Assembly (NCBI RefSeq): GCF_000020365.1
Contig: NC_012108.1
Span: 1,240,001 to 1,304,000, forward strand
Length of the DNA: 64,000 nucleotides
Origin: Desulforapulum autotrophicum HRM2
GTDB taxonomy: Bacteria; Desulfobacterota; Desulfobacteria; Desulfobacterales; Desulfobacteraceae
Direction of reading: 5' to 3'
Positions 43,223-52,837 of this stretch are shown here, one piece after another (the stretch's first letter is position 1; each line of letters starts with the position of its first letter). The notes under the pieces are model-generated. The model searched no databases, had not been told where the DNA came from, and was given only the letters and a program-made list of their open reading frames with translations. Both the position numbers and the translations under genes were made by a program.

Positions 43223-43587
43223 GGTTTTTTATACCACCAGAAATCATTTGCCGAGACCGGGTCCAGGGTTACCCTGGATTTGTTGATTACGATTGCAGGC
43301 GAGATGCGGGTCTCGTCCCTTCCGCACCGGACAAGTCGGTCACATGCCATGATCCAGCCCATGAACAGCCCGTGGCGTTCCACTGCCTCTTGGGTATAGG
43401 CGGAGCAGGTGGGATACATGGGACAGCGATTACCGTCCACAGGGGAGATATATCGATTGTAGAACTCCATGACAGGATGGCTTTGGGTACTGTCCTTCTG
43501 GCTTTTAACGCCCTGTCCCCGGGCATTGGCCGGTGCGATGACCATGGGCAGGGTCAGGATTATGGCAAGGGTCATGGATAGGATCAT
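43219..43587 (-). CDS. yidD: YidD-family membrane protein insertion efficiency factor, with export leader
   Basis: The YidD core is clear: FYNRYISPVDGNRCPMYPTCSAYTQEAVERHG..GWIMACDRLVRCG, with three conserved Cys. Canonical YidD is about 75-85 residues and helps YidC-dependent insertion at the inner membrane. Here the core is preceded by a hydrophobic leader (MILSMTLAIILTLPMVIAPANA) that looks like a signal peptide, giving 122 residues from ATG 43587. A frame extension to 43674 would overlap gspE by 62 bases. This exported YidD variant plus the TPR gene recur together in other genomes, as I recall. Confidence 0.75.
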   Translation of the reverse strand: MILSMTLAIILTLPMVIAPANARGQGVKSQKDSTQSHPVMEFYNRYISPVDGNRCPMYPTCSAYTQEAVERHGLFMGWIMACDRLVRCGRDETRISPAIVINKSRVTLDPVSANDFWWYKKP

Positions 43588-43612
43588 GACCCGGCCAATG
43601 GGGAAAAAGAGA

Positions 43613-45307
43613 TTATTCCTGGGTAACACGGAGCACCTCTGCAACGGTTGTCGTGCCTTTGAGTACTTTTTCAATTCCGTTCTGGCGAAGGGTCTGCATA
43701 CCGTGTTCCAGGGCGATGGCTTTGATCTGGTTGGAATCCGAGGTCTTGAGGATCATGGATTTAAGGGTTTCATCAATCTTCATAATCTCAAGGATGGCCT
43801 GCCTGCCCGAGTAACCTGTATTAAAGCATCTGGCGCACCCCTTGGCTTTAAACGCCCTGCATCCGCCCGGAGGAGGATCGGTGATTTTTAAAAGGGCAAG
43901 CTCTTCAGCGCTCAGGGTGTACGATTCCTTGCATTGTTCACACAGGATTCTGACCAGTCGCTGGGCAATGACCGCCTTGACCGAGGAGGTGATCAGGTAG
44001 GGTTCCACTCCAAGATCGGTAAGCCGGGTCACGGCCCCTGCCGAGTCGTTGGTGTGCAGTGTTGAAAAGACAAGGTGGCCTGTCAGGGCCGACTGTATGG
44101 CGATTTCTGCCGTCTCAAGGTCCCGGATCTCCCCCACAAGGATAACGTCCGGATCCTGCCTGACAACAGATCTTAAACCTGCGGCAAAGGTGACCCCGGT
44201 TTTACGGTTGACCTGGATCTGTCCGATGCCCATGAGGTTGTATTCCACAGGGTCTTCAATGGTGATGATGTTCTTGTCCGGAGAGTTGATCACCGACAGG
44301 GAGGCATAGAGGGTGGTTGTTTTGCCGCTGCCCGTGGGCCCGGTGACAAGTACGATCCCGTTGTTCAGGGTAATCAGCTCTTTGATGGTGGTCATGTTTT
44401 GTCTTGAAAAACCAAATTCGTTCAGTTTCAAAAGGGAGCCTGATTTGTTCAAAAGCCTCATGACCAGGCGTTCCCCAAAGGCCGTGGGCACCGTTGAAAC
44501 CCGGATGTCGATCTTCTGTTCACCGATTTTCACCTCAAGTCTGCCATCCTGGGGGGCTCGTTTTTCGGCAATGTTCATTTTGGCCATGACCTTGATTCTT
44601 GAAATCAGGGCAGACTGTATCCATTTGGGGGGAGAGAGCATTTCATAGAGGATACCATCGATGCGGTATCTTACCTGGAGGCTCTCCTGGAAGGGCTCAA
44701 TGTGAATATCGCTGGCATTGGCCTTGACCGACCTTGAGATGATGTGGTTGACCATCCGTATGACAGGGGCATCGCTTGTATCATCCAGAAGATCGGCCGT
44801 CTGTTCGATTTCCATGATGATGTTGGCGCTGTTGCCTTCCAGATCTTCGACCATTTGCTGCACATTGTCGGGACTCTGGTTAAACATGGTGTTGATGGCG
44901 GAAAGAATTTCGCTTTTTGGGGCAAGAACGAGATCATAATCGCCAAGATCAAGTATGGCAGCAAGATCATCCACCGCCTGTAGGTCCGAAGGGTCATAAA
45001 TGGCAATGGTTGATGGACGGGTCTCGTTTACCAGGGGAACCATCAAAAATTTCTTGAGGAAATGGATGGACACCACTTCTGTAAACTCTATCCGGGTATT
45101 GGCCGTGGTAAGTTCGGGTTTAAAGGGTATGGTGTAGGTGGCCCCAAGTGCCATGAGAATCGCCTGTTCCGGGAAACGCTTTAAACCCACAAGGGACTCA
45201 GTGAATCCCCTGTTCTGATGTCCATAAATTCCCTCAATAATCTGAACGGCATCTTCATCCACAAAGGTTTTTTGGGCAAGATGTTCGATAAAGGTCTGGA
45301 GGCTCAT
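43613..45307 (-). CDS. gspE: Type II secretion ATPase GspE
   Basis: Cytoplasmic hexameric ATPase driving pseudopilus growth. 564 residues: N1E domain (about 1-150), N2E, then Walker A GPTGSGKTTTLYASL near 325, Asp box ITIEDPVEYNL, Walker B VILVGEIRDLETAEIA, His box GHLVFSTLHTNDSAGAVTRL. A zinc-binding loop follows (CEQCKESY ... CRAFKAKGCARC). All elements are complete. ATGA overlap with gspD. Confidence 0.96.
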   Translation of the reverse strand: MSLQTFIEHLAQKTFVDEDAVQIIEGIYGHQNRGFTESLVGLKRFPEQAILMALGATYTIPFKPELTTANTRIEFTEVVSIHFLKKFLMVPLVNETRPSTIAIYDPSDLQAVDDLAAILDLGDYDLVLAPKSEILSAINTMFNQSPDNVQQMVEDLEGNSANIIMEIEQTADLLDDTSDAPVIRMVNHIISRSVKANASDIHIEPFQESLQVRYRIDGILYEMLSPPKWIQSALISRIKVMAKMNIAEKRAPQDGRLEVKIGEQKIDIRVSTVPTAFGERLVMRLLNKSGSLLKLNEFGFSRQNMTTIKELITLNNGIVLVTGPTGSGKTTTLYASLSVINSPDKNIITIEDPVEYNLMGIGQIQVNRKTGVTFAAGLRSVVRQDPDVILVGEIRDLETAEIAIQSALTGHLVFSTLHTNDSAGAVTRLTDLGVEPYLITSSVKAVIAQRLVRILCEQCKESYTLSAEELALLKITDPPPGGCRAFKAKGCARCFNTGYSGRQAILEIMKIDETLKSMILKTSDSNQIKAIALEHGMQTLRQNGIEKVLKGTTTVAEVLRVTQE

Positions 45308-47265
45308 TCTTTGTCCCCTGGGGTCTGATACAGCTTTATCTCTCCCTGCTGGCGTACTTCATCAATGGCCTTTCGTTTGATTTTATAAAGTTCGCTGGCC
45401 TCAAGGGGGTTCTTGACCACCCTGGGGGTGAGGAACACGTACAGGTTTGTCTTTTCATCGCCCGTGGAGGTGGTTTTAAACAGATAGGAGAGGCCCGGGA
45501 TATCCCCAAGGCAGGGCACCTTGTATTCTGAGCTTGAGAGGGTTTCATCAATCAGTCCGCCAATGACGACGGTGTTCCCGTCTTCGACGATCAGGGTGGT
45601 CTCTATTTTTCGTTTCAGGGTTGTGGGGCGGTCGGTTGATTGGCTGGCTGAACTGTCAAGCTTGGTGATTTCCTGGTAAACATTCAATCGAACCAGCCTG
45701 TCCTTGCTGATCTGGGGGGTGATCTTGAGGGTGATACCCACATCCTTGTACTCGTATGAATTGTAGGAGGAAGTGGTTAAGGTGGTGTCATTATCAACAG
45801 ACGACCGGGTCTGGTAGGGAACGTTCTTGCCGATGGTCAGGGTTGCCTCTTCATTGTCCGTGGTGAGAATCTGGGGGGTGGAGAGAATGTGACTGTCCTT
45901 GTCTGACTGGTAGGCCTGGATTACGGCACCAAGGGTGGGAAAGGAGACCCCTCCGATGGTAATGCTTTTGCCCATGATGCCTGCAGAAAAACCAGAACCC
46001 AGGCCACCTGCCGCAGCGCTGGTAAAGCTGCCGCCGTCGCTGCCCTTGAAACTGCCAAAATAGACCCCCTGATCATTGCCGTCGGAATCCGTGTCATATC
46101 CGTCACCGATCTGCCACTGGGTGCCCAATTCAAAACCGGATTCGACGTTCACCTCCATGATGAGGCACTCGATATAAACCATGGCCCTTGGAATATCGAG
46201 TTTGTGGATTACCTCTTCCAGAACCGGATAATCCTCTTTTTCCGCCATGATGATCAAGCTGTTGGTGGCCTTGTCTGCCATGATTTTCACCATGTCCGAG
46301 ATGACCGGGGCTGTCTTTTTTCCTTCGGTGCTCTGGGCGCTTTTTTTCACGGGCATCTCCTGGAGCACCTTGGCAAGGTCTTCAGCAGTGGCATGTTCCA
46401 GGTAGTAGACTCGAATCTTTTCGTCCCCCCTGGGGATTTTTTTATCCAGAAGGCTGACCAGCCTTTTTATCCGGTCGGTTTCAATATCGCTTGCCAGGGC
46501 CACAATGGAGTTGGTGCGCTCGTCTGCCACAAATTTTACAATCATATCTACATCAGCCTTGCCTTTTCCGGTACGGGTTCTGGCTGTGAAGATGGTCGAG
46601 AGGTTTTTGACAAGCTTTGCGGCATCGGCATTTTCAACGGGAATCACGGAAATGGTTTTTCCAATGCCCATGACATCCACGGCTTCAATGATGGTCAAAA
46701 GACGTTCGATATTGGAGAGGGTGTCCGTGATGATGAGGGTGTTGGTGTCGGAATAGGAAAGGGCCACGCTGCCCTTGGATATCAGGGGCGTGAAGAGTTT
46801 CTTGAGTTCATCTGCTTCGGCATATTTCAGGGCGATGATCCGGGTGACAACCCTGTCCTTGGGTGATTCTCCTCCCTTTGAGATCCGGGTGTCGATATTT
46901 TCAGACCGTGCGTCGGGCGAGGGGATGATTTTGATCACCTGGCCTGCTTCAACTGCGGTAAACCCATTGATGGAAAGCACGGATTCAAATACGCCATAGG
47001 CCTCTTTTACAGAGATTTTTGAAGGAGAGATAATGGTGACGTTCCCCTTGACTCTCCGGTCCACCACAAAGTTTCTTCCGGTCAGTTCACTGATGAACTT
47101 GATGAATACGTTGATATCAACGTTGTTAAAGTCAATGGAGATATGGTTTTCAGCAATGTTTGCATCCGCTGATTGGGCCTGGGGTAATTGATGTAAAAGG
47201 GGTGAAAAAAGAATGATAGCCAGTGTTGCAAGAAAAGGCAGCACTGCAAGTTTATTACTGAACAT
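45304..47265 (-). CDS. gspD: Type II secretion secretin GspD
   Basis: Outer-membrane pore of the T2SS, 653 residues. Signal segment near 5-30, N0 domain (ISIDFNNVDINVFIKFISEL), N1-N3 domains each with the KH-like fold (ALKYAEADELKKLFTPLI; VIPVENADAAKLVKNLSTIF; VYYLEHATAEDLAKVLQEM), then the secretin core with VEVNVESGFELGTQW, a Gly-rich insert (GGSFTSAAAGGLGSGFSAG) and VEDGNTVVIGGLI, ending PCLGDIPGLSYLFK. It overlaps gspC by 11 bases. Confidence 0.96.
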   Translation of the reverse strand: MFSNKLAVLPFLATLAIILFSPLLHQLPQAQSADANIAENHISIDFNNVDINVFIKFISELTGRNFVVDRRVKGNVTIISPSKISVKEAYGVFESVLSINGFTAVEAGQVIKIIPSPDARSENIDTRISKGGESPKDRVVTRIIALKYAEADELKKLFTPLISKGSVALSYSDTNTLIITDTLSNIERLLTIIEAVDVMGIGKTISVIPVENADAAKLVKNLSTIFTARTRTGKGKADVDMIVKFVADERTNSIVALASDIETDRIKRLVSLLDKKIPRGDEKIRVYYLEHATAEDLAKVLQEMPVKKSAQSTEGKKTAPVISDMVKIMADKATNSLIIMAEKEDYPVLEEVIHKLDIPRAMVYIECLIMEVNVESGFELGTQWQIGDGYDTDSDGNDQGVYFGSFKGSDGGSFTSAAAGGLGSGFSAGIMGKSITIGGVSFPTLGAVIQAYQSDKDSHILSTPQILTTDNEEATLTIGKNVPYQTRSSVDNDTTLTTSSYNSYEYKDVGITLKITPQISKDRLVRLNVYQEITKLDSSASQSTDRPTTLKRKIETTLIVEDGNTVVIGGLIDETLSSSEYKVPCLGDIPGLSYLFKTTSTGDEKTNLYVFLTPRVVKNPLEASELYKIKRKAIDEVRQQGEIKLYQTPGDKE

Positions 47266-48112
47266 TGTAAATGATCTCCTTTGTCTTACCTCGCCTTTTT
47301 ATTTGCAGTTTTGCTTCGGATGCCTGGCTCAGAGTCTGGTAAAGGGCCAGGGCATCACTGATGGAGTTGAGCTCTTTGTTGTCAACACCCATGAGGATGT
47401 CACCGTTTTTCAATCCCAGTTTGTTGAAAAGGGTATTGTTTCTTATGCCGTAGATCAATAATCCATCGGGTTTCCCTTTGGAAAAATGGGGTCTGACCCT
47501 TACCTGTTTTGTCAGGGTTTCCATGTTGTTGATGGCATCATCGATCACGGATTTCTCAATGGTCATGGTTGATGTATCGTTCGGGTTGTTCAACATGGGG
47601 GCAGGGGTGGCGGCACGCCCCGTGGGTGTCTGGGCTTCCATTTCCAGGATCTGGTCCTCCCCGTTGTAGTTCAGAACCACGCTCGATCGAAGTATCTTTT
47701 TGATGAGGGCCTTTGAGACCGAGTCTCCTTCGTGGAACAGTGTCTGGGTTCTGGTCTTCTCTTCCTGAATGACGGCAAAGGATTGTCTACCGATTCCCAC
47801 CACGGTTCCCCATAGTTTCAGGTTGAGTGTCGTTGGGACAAGCACTGTCTCCTCTTGAATCTTCGTGGGCTTTTCCTCTTTTTCAGGCGTAATCGCAGCC
47901 TTAAATAGATTCCTTTGGATGATGGCTGTGGAAAGTGTCCCAGGGCGCATTTGTTTATCCTGGGCAATCAATTCCGGAATTTTTTTTCCGGGAGCGGAAA
48001 GTTCAGGAATGGAAAAGGTTGCGGTCTCTATCCGGTTGTACATGATTGTAACGCAGAAGTAGATGGCAACCGTCAGCAAGACAATATTTAAACCTGTAAA
48101 AATCGTTTTCAT
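47255..48112 (-). CDS. gspC: Type II secretion protein GspC
   Basis: Bitopic inner-membrane protein linking platform and secretin. 285 residues: transmembrane helix at about 7-27, HR domain (LNLKLWGTVVGIGRQSFAVI, about 105-150) that contacts GspD N0, and a C-terminal PDZ-like domain (GIRNNTLFNKLGLKNGDILMGVDNKEL). The PDZ form is typical of true GspC. ATGA overlap with gspN. Confidence 0.92.
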   Translation of the reverse strand: MKTIFTGLNIVLLTVAIYFCVTIMYNRIETATFSIPELSAPGKKIPELIAQDKQMRPGTLSTAIIQRNLFKAAITPEKEEKPTKIQEETVLVPTTLNLKLWGTVVGIGRQSFAVIQEEKTRTQTLFHEGDSVSKALIKKILRSSVVLNYNGEDQILEMEAQTPTGRAATPAPMLNNPNDTSTMTIEKSVIDDAINNMETLTKQVRVRPHFSKGKPDGLLIYGIRNNTLFNKLGLKNGDILMGVDNKELNSISDALALYQTLSQASEAKLQIKRRGKTKEIIYNVQ

Positions 48113-48981
48113 AATTTAAAAATCGGTTTCTCCACGGTTCCTGAAAGGGTAAACGGAATGCCCCCATTTTTTTTGTCTTCAAAAAGCATGGTAACAGAGG
48201 ATAATCCTGCAAAGGCTGTAACAAAGGAGGGGGTTGGCTGGATTTTGCCCTTGAGGTCCAGCCGGGTTTTCTCCATTGATGGATTGAGGAGGCAGGTGCC
48301 CGTCAGGGCCATGGCAAATTGAGCGCCTTTGGCATCTAAACGGGTAATCTCCAACCGGTTATTCTGGAGGGTGCAGGAAATCTCAACGCTGGTAAAGTTA
48401 AATTCAGACAGGTTGAGCTGCTCAAGAACAGGGGTGTAAAGTTCGGTTTTGAGGTTTGAAAGGTGAAAGACGCCTTTGGCAATCCCCGGCAAGGGTTGCC
48501 CGGGGGTGTACATAAGGGTTCCATCCAGCTTGAAGTCCGCCAGGATATCCATTGCGGTGTTGCCATAGTGGAGAGACTTAATTTCAAGCCCTGCAAGCGT
48601 TGACACGAGGGTTATCCCGGAGGGAGATGTCCCGGATGGTACTGAAACAGTGCCTGTGACAACACCGTTAAATGCCTCTATCCTGAAATCCAGATCTTTT
48701 CTTGAACTAAAAAGAGTGAAAGGTTTCGGGGAGAGGGTAAGTGAACCAAGGGTGATGGCCTTTCCATTAGAAAGAGTCAGCACGGGGTTTATGGTCTTTA
48801 ATTTCAGGGGAGGTACCAGTTTCACGGGGGAGAGCTCAACCTGGAGTTCCGGGGTGATGTTGTTGAGTCGTTGGGCCATGATGTGGCCTGCCGTTTTTCC
48901 GGGAAAAAGCAGGTAGCAAAGGACGAGAAAAGCCAGGACGGCATACCCGATATATAGAAAGGTGGTCTTCACCCCCATCAT
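48109..48981 (-). CDS. gspN: Type II secretion protein GspN
   Basis: A 290-residue bitopic protein with an N-terminal helix (FLYIGYAVLAFLVLCYLLF) and a periplasmic beta-rich domain (SPVKLVPPLKLKTINPVLTLSNG, SLTLSPKPFTLF, ending GIPFTLSGTVEKPIFKL). These agree with the GspN family found in deltaproteobacterial and leptospiral T2SS operons. N is dispensable in many systems. Placed between gspM and gspC with 4-base overlaps on both sides. Confidence 0.85.
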   Translation of the reverse strand: MMGVKTTFLYIGYAVLAFLVLCYLLFPGKTAGHIMAQRLNNITPELQVELSPVKLVPPLKLKTINPVLTLSNGKAITLGSLTLSPKPFTLFSSRKDLDFRIEAFNGVVTGTVSVPSGTSPSGITLVSTLAGLEIKSLHYGNTAMDILADFKLDGTLMYTPGQPLPGIAKGVFHLSNLKTELYTPVLEQLNLSEFNFTSVEISCTLQNNRLEITRLDAKGAQFAMALTGTCLLNPSMEKTRLDLKGKIQPTPSFVTAFAGLSSVTMLFEDKKNGGIPFTLSGTVEKPIFKL

Positions 48982-49511
48982 GCAGCATCTCCTTTGACCA
49001 GGGTTTCAGTTTCGACGATGGCGTCTATCAGGGTATTGTCCTTGCCTGTTTTTGACAGCGATAGGGAACGGATATGTACATTGTTCTGCAAGTTTTCAAC
49101 CCCATGGAGAAAGGCCACAAGTTCCTTGAGATAGAGGGCATCCAATTTTATCTTTACCATGGAAAGGGTATATGTTTTATCGTTCAGCGGTTTGGACGAG
49201 GGTTTCATATAGGCCACATTGTCCTTGACGCCGCTTTGCTCTGCCAGGGTGTCGAGAAAGGAAAAAAGGGTGAAATTTTTGTCACGGCTTGAAACAGCAT
49301 TGGTTTCAACCCTGTTGAGTCCCGAGAGTCTCTGATATTCCTCGTTAAGGGCCACAAGCTGTGTCAATGACGCCTGTTTGGACAAAATCTGCTGTTTGAG
49401 AACCTTTTTCCGGTCAAGGGTTGGCAGAAGAATAAATTGAACAACCATAAATACCGTGAGAAAGCCGGCACACACGATCAATGCCTTTTTATCCTGTTTT
49501 GAAAGGGTCAT
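48978..49511 (-). CDS. gspM: Type II secretion protein GspM
   Basis: A 177-residue PilO-like bitopic protein: transmembrane helix about 10-30 (ALIVCAGFLTVFMVVQFILL), coiled coil (LKQQILSKQASLTQLVALNEEY) and a ferredoxin-like periplasmic domain (YTLSMVKIKLDALYLKELVAFLHG). It should dimerise with GspL. The gene lies between gspL and gspN. Confidence 0.88.
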   Translation of the reverse strand: MTLSKQDKKALIVCAGFLTVFMVVQFILLPTLDRKKVLKQQILSKQASLTQLVALNEEYQRLSGLNRVETNAVSSRDKNFTLFSFLDTLAEQSGVKDNVAYMKPSSKPLNDKTYTLSMVKIKLDALYLKELVAFLHGVENLQNNVHIRSLSLSKTGKDNTLIDAIVETETLVKGDAA

Positions 49512-49522
49512 ATCCGGATAAC

Positions 49523-50956
49523 CTATTGGGTGATCATAAATTTAAATCTGACTCTGTTTCCTGTTTTATCTGCTGCGGCGCTCTGTATCTCAACCTGTTT
49601 GAAGAGATCTGAGTCTTCAAGCAACCCCTTTATTTTGTCAATGTCATTGAAATTTGCCGTGGATCCAGACAAAAGAATCCGCCCGGGGTTGAGGATGAAT
49701 CGTGTGGTTTCAACGTCAATGGTGGCGGGGATCCGGTTTGAGATTTCAGCAAGGGTTTCAATGCAACTCAGTTGGGGTGCGGCAGCAACGCTGTTCTCCA
49801 TACTGCCAAGACCCGGGGCCTGCTTTAACTGTTCTAATTCTATTTTCATCTGCATCAAAGGATCCACGATTCTGCCCTTTTGGGGAAAGTTTCTTTTAAA
49901 AAGCGCCACGCTTGCACCATCAAGGAGAGCGCCTTTTTTTTCCAGCCCATGGATATCATCGTGGAGCTTGAACATAAAGGCTGAAAAAGCCATGGTGGTA
50001 AACACGAGCAGGATGGCAATGTTTCTGGCATGGCGTTTTAGAATCGAATCCTCGGCGTAGCGTTCCCGGCAGAAATTCAGAACCGGTTGAGATGTGTTCT
50101 GGGCAAGGGCTGCTGCCAGGGCATTGGAATGGTCGTCAAGTTCTGCCAGATGAACCGGAAAATCAAGGGCTTTTTCAAGGTAAACAAACAGGGCTTTGGA
50201 CGGTTCACCCTGGGAGGTGATGGTGCATTTTTTAGGAAGAAAATTGCCACAGGAACGTTGAGTCTCCCCCTCCATGGTTTGAACAATGGCCCGGACAAAG
50301 CCGTCATGGCCGAGGGCTTTGCCAAGGGAACGCACCTGAACAATTTTTCCTTTGACTGAAAGGCAGAGGGTGGTGTGATCGTCGGAACAATCTATCCAAA
50401 GGGCGTCCTGTTTTTCCTTGTCTTCAACTGCCAGTATATACTCGGCCGCAATGTAACCCTGAATGGTGATAAGGGCTGGTTTCAGACCTTTTTCCCCTAG
50501 GGGGGTGAAATATGCATTGAGAATATTGTCGGGGATTGATGCAGTCAAAAGGGTGTTCTCATCTGTTTTTTCAGCCCTTCCCGGGTCTGTGAAATCCGAC
50601 ACATAGCGCTTGTCTGCCAGGGGAAGGTTGGCAGCAAGCTCAAATTCCAGGACCTGGCGGATCTTCTTTTTAGACCGGAACGGAAGGGTTATGTTTCTGA
50701 AGGAGACAGAGGATGAAGGAAGGGCAATGGCAACCGTGGCGATGTCCCGGGGGTCAATCTTTTCCACAAGGGTTGAAATCGCCTTCTGAAAAAGGGGGCT
50801 CTCAGTCTCTGTTTCAGGGGAACTCTCCTGGGGGGCAAAGTCGTCAAAGTTGATGACCAGGCTTTTCAATACTGAAAACCCCTTTAACTGCTTTTCAACG
50901 ACAACAGCCTTAATTGAGCAGTTTCCTATGTCAAGTCCAAGGATCGTTCTTTTCAT
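49523..50956 (-). CDS. gspL: Type II secretion protein GspL (PilM-PilN-like fusion)
   Basis: A 477-residue protein whose N-terminal 300 residues have the actin-like PilM fold (ILGLDIGNCSIKAVVVEKQ; FRNITLPFRSKKKIRQVLEFE; DALWIDCSDDHTTLCLSV). A transmembrane helix lies at about 315-335 (NIAILLVFTTMAFSAFMFKL) and a PilN-like periplasmic domain at the C-terminus (RIPATIDVETTRFILNPGRILLSG). This is the standard GspL plan, which recruits the GspE ATPase. It starts immediately after the gspK stop. Confidence 0.9.
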   Translation of the reverse strand: MKRTILGLDIGNCSIKAVVVEKQLKGFSVLKSLVINFDDFAPQESSPETETESPLFQKAISTLVEKIDPRDIATVAIALPSSSVSFRNITLPFRSKKKIRQVLEFELAANLPLADKRYVSDFTDPGRAEKTDENTLLTASIPDNILNAYFTPLGEKGLKPALITIQGYIAAEYILAVEDKEKQDALWIDCSDDHTTLCLSVKGKIVQVRSLGKALGHDGFVRAIVQTMEGETQRSCGNFLPKKCTITSQGEPSKALFVYLEKALDFPVHLAELDDHSNALAAALAQNTSQPVLNFCRERYAEDSILKRHARNIAILLVFTTMAFSAFMFKLHDDIHGLEKKGALLDGASVALFKRNFPQKGRIVDPLMQMKIELEQLKQAPGLGSMENSVAAAPQLSCIETLAEISNRIPATIDVETTRFILNPGRILLSGSTANFNDIDKIKGLLEDSDLFKQVEIQSAAADKTGNRVRFKFMITQ

Positions 50957-52084
50957 CTACTGGTTCCTTAATATCCGGATGATTCTGCAACCCCATCTGT
51001 TGGTTTCCTCGCCCTTTTTTCTCTGGATAACGGCGGTCACCCTGTGTTCTTTTTCTCCCATGGTGACGGAACACACTACCCTGAAAAAATTGCTCGAGTA
51101 AGTGATCAGACGGTCGAACCGCTTTTCTTCTGTATCTGACAGCCCCACTATCTCTTTGTACCACCCCTTGTCAAGGGCGTTCAGGTAATCCCCTTTTTCT
51201 TCGTGTTTTTGAACCCGGAAATCAACAAGTTCCTGGGCTTGATCCTCCATGCCCGGGGGAAGAAGCGCCATGAGAACCAGCGCATTGGCTGTGTTGATGT
51301 TGATCAATCCGGGAAACTGGTAACGATTTTTTTCTGTCACCGTATCATCCATTCCAAAAACGGTAAAGGTTTCTTGAAATCCCAGGGACGTATCATCCAA
51401 CCCTTCAAGGGTTTCACTGGCCTGAAGACCCAGGGATAATCCCTTGACCAGAAAAAGCTCCTCCAGCAGATCAAAGGGGCCGTTGGAGCAGGTATAGGGG
51501 GGAACAAGATCCTGGTAGTAAGCCGATTCCGCCCCAGATGTGCCGGTTTCAAGATCATCATCCTCGGAATCCAGCCAGTCTTTTAAACTGTTGATAATCT
51601 CTGAAGGATCCCTTTCATCCTGGGATTTGTCAGCTGAGATCATGAGATCCAGAAGACGCTCCCAGAGCTCTTTCTGGTCGTTATTAAACGTGTTGCCGGG
51701 AAATTTATCCAGCAGTGCGTTGACCTGGATCTTGCCCAGTTCATCCACAATGGAGAGGGTCATCTGACCCGATGGGAATCCAAGGGAGGCGATGGCCCCA
51801 TTGATCACTTCTGGATCGGCCCAGATCTCCTGGATGGAATCAATGTCGTTTGCATTGGCATCCTCTTCAAGGATCACCATGGCAAGATGGATGCCTGCCA
51901 TGGCCATTTCCGTGGCCCTGAAGTTTGCCTGGAGGGCGATGGTAAGGTCTGTTGAACGCCTGACCCGTTTTCCAAGTTCAAGGCCTGCTGCGGAAAGAAC
52001 GGATATGATGGCAAGGCAGACCAGGAGGGCAATCCCCCTTTGGTTGTTTAAAATGGGTGCCATTTGCCGGTGCATGGGTGTCAC
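50957..52084 (-). CDS. gspK: Type II secretion minor pseudopilin GspK
   Basis: Tip protein of the pseudopilus, 375 residues, the largest pseudopilin. N-terminal N-x-x-G^IALLVCLAIISVLSAAGLELG is a prepilin-type cleavage site and helix without the usual Glu5, as expected for GspK. The body includes DELGKIQVNALLDK and two SAM-like helical modules (LININTANALVLMALLPPGM). GTG 52084 overlaps the gspJ stop (GTGA). Confidence 0.92.
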   Translation of the reverse strand: MTPMHRQMAPILNNQRGIALLVCLAIISVLSAAGLELGKRVRRSTDLTIALQANFRATEMAMAGIHLAMVILEEDANANDIDSIQEIWADPEVINGAIASLGFPSGQMTLSIVDELGKIQVNALLDKFPGNTFNNDQKELWERLLDLMISADKSQDERDPSEIINSLKDWLDSEDDDLETGTSGAESAYYQDLVPPYTCSNGPFDLLEELFLVKGLSLGLQASETLEGLDDTSLGFQETFTVFGMDDTVTEKNRYQFPGLININTANALVLMALLPPGMEDQAQELVDFRVQKHEEKGDYLNALDKGWYKEIVGLSDTEEKRFDRLITYSSNFFRVVCSVTMGEKEHRVTAVIQRKKGEETNRWGCRIIRILRNQ

Positions 52085-52806
52085 TCCAGGGGCTGCCTTG
52101 AAACAACAAGGGGAATTTCTGTCTGAACGATCTTTGGAGATCCTTGTGTCTTAAGGGTGATTTTTAATTTTATAGACAAGGGAACCGTGTATCCAAAGGT
52201 GCTTGATTCCGAGTCCCAGTCGGTCTGTTCGTCGCCTTCGGCGTCAACGTAGCTTAATTCAAAGCCTTGAATGTTGCGGATCAGCACGGGGTCACAGGGG
52301 CTTTCCCCCGGGTCGTCAAAGGGCCTTAATAGGTCTGACCGGCACAGATCGATTTCATTTTCATTTTCTTCATTGGTCCTTGCATAATAAATGATTTTTG
52401 CCACGCCTGGATGGTTCATGGGTCCAAAGGTAAGGTGATTCAGAGAGGCAAAGCCAAGCCGTGAAATCGAAATGCCTGAGATTTCTTCCTGCACCCCATT
52501 GAAACTGAACAGATCCCCGTCTGAAGTGGTCTCGGGACGTACGTACCGCGGGGGACGAGTAATGTACAGGGCGTTGAGATCCATTTCCAGGATGTCCAGC
52601 AGAGTCCTCACCCGTTCGTCCTCTGTTAGTGTCCGGGAGACCGCTGTTGTGGATGAGATGAACGAGTTGAATGCGGTGAAAAGGGTGGTCATCAATACGC
52701 CGAAGATCACAACGGCAATAAGAATTTCCATGAGGGTGAACCCTTTTATCTGAAACGCCCATTGATGTGTAATCCTCGGCAAGATCTTAGATTTTGTTGT
52801 GACCAA
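52081..52806 (-). CDS. gspJ: Type II secretion minor pseudopilin GspJ
   Basis: Minor pseudopilin with prepilin motif IKG^FTLMEILIAVVIFGVLMTTLF. The body (SRTLTEDERVRTLLDILEMDLNALYI, FELSYVDAEGDEQTDWDSE) fits GspJ. The start is uncertain. ATG 52887 would overlap gspI by 53 bases; I prefer TTG 52806, downstream of the gspI stop with AGGG 8 bases upstream, giving a leader of about 26 residues. This TTG lies inside a 44-bp palindromic repeat that also provides the gspI stop. Confidence 0.85.
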   Translation of the reverse strand: MVTTKSKILPRITHQWAFQIKGFTLMEILIAVVIFGVLMTTLFTAFNSFISSTTAVSRTLTEDERVRTLLDILEMDLNALYITRPPRYVRPETTSDGDLFSFNGVQEEISGISISRLGFASLNHLTFGPMNHPGVAKIIYYARTNEENENEIDLCRSDLLRPFDDPGESPCDPVLIRNIQGFELSYVDAEGDEQTDWDSESSTFGYTVPLSIKLKITLKTQGSPKIVQTEIPLVVSRQPLE

Positions 52807-52837
52807 GGCAGAAACCCTGAGCTGGCCATGCCGGTTA
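52795..52837 (-). repeat. 44-bp palindromic repeat, copy 2 (gspI/gspJ junction)
   Basis: On the minus strand it starts TAACCGGCATGGCCAGCTCA and ends TTGGTCACAACAA. The TAA (52837-52835) is the gspI stop codon, and the TTG (52806-52804) is the likely gspJ start. Confidence 0.6.
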
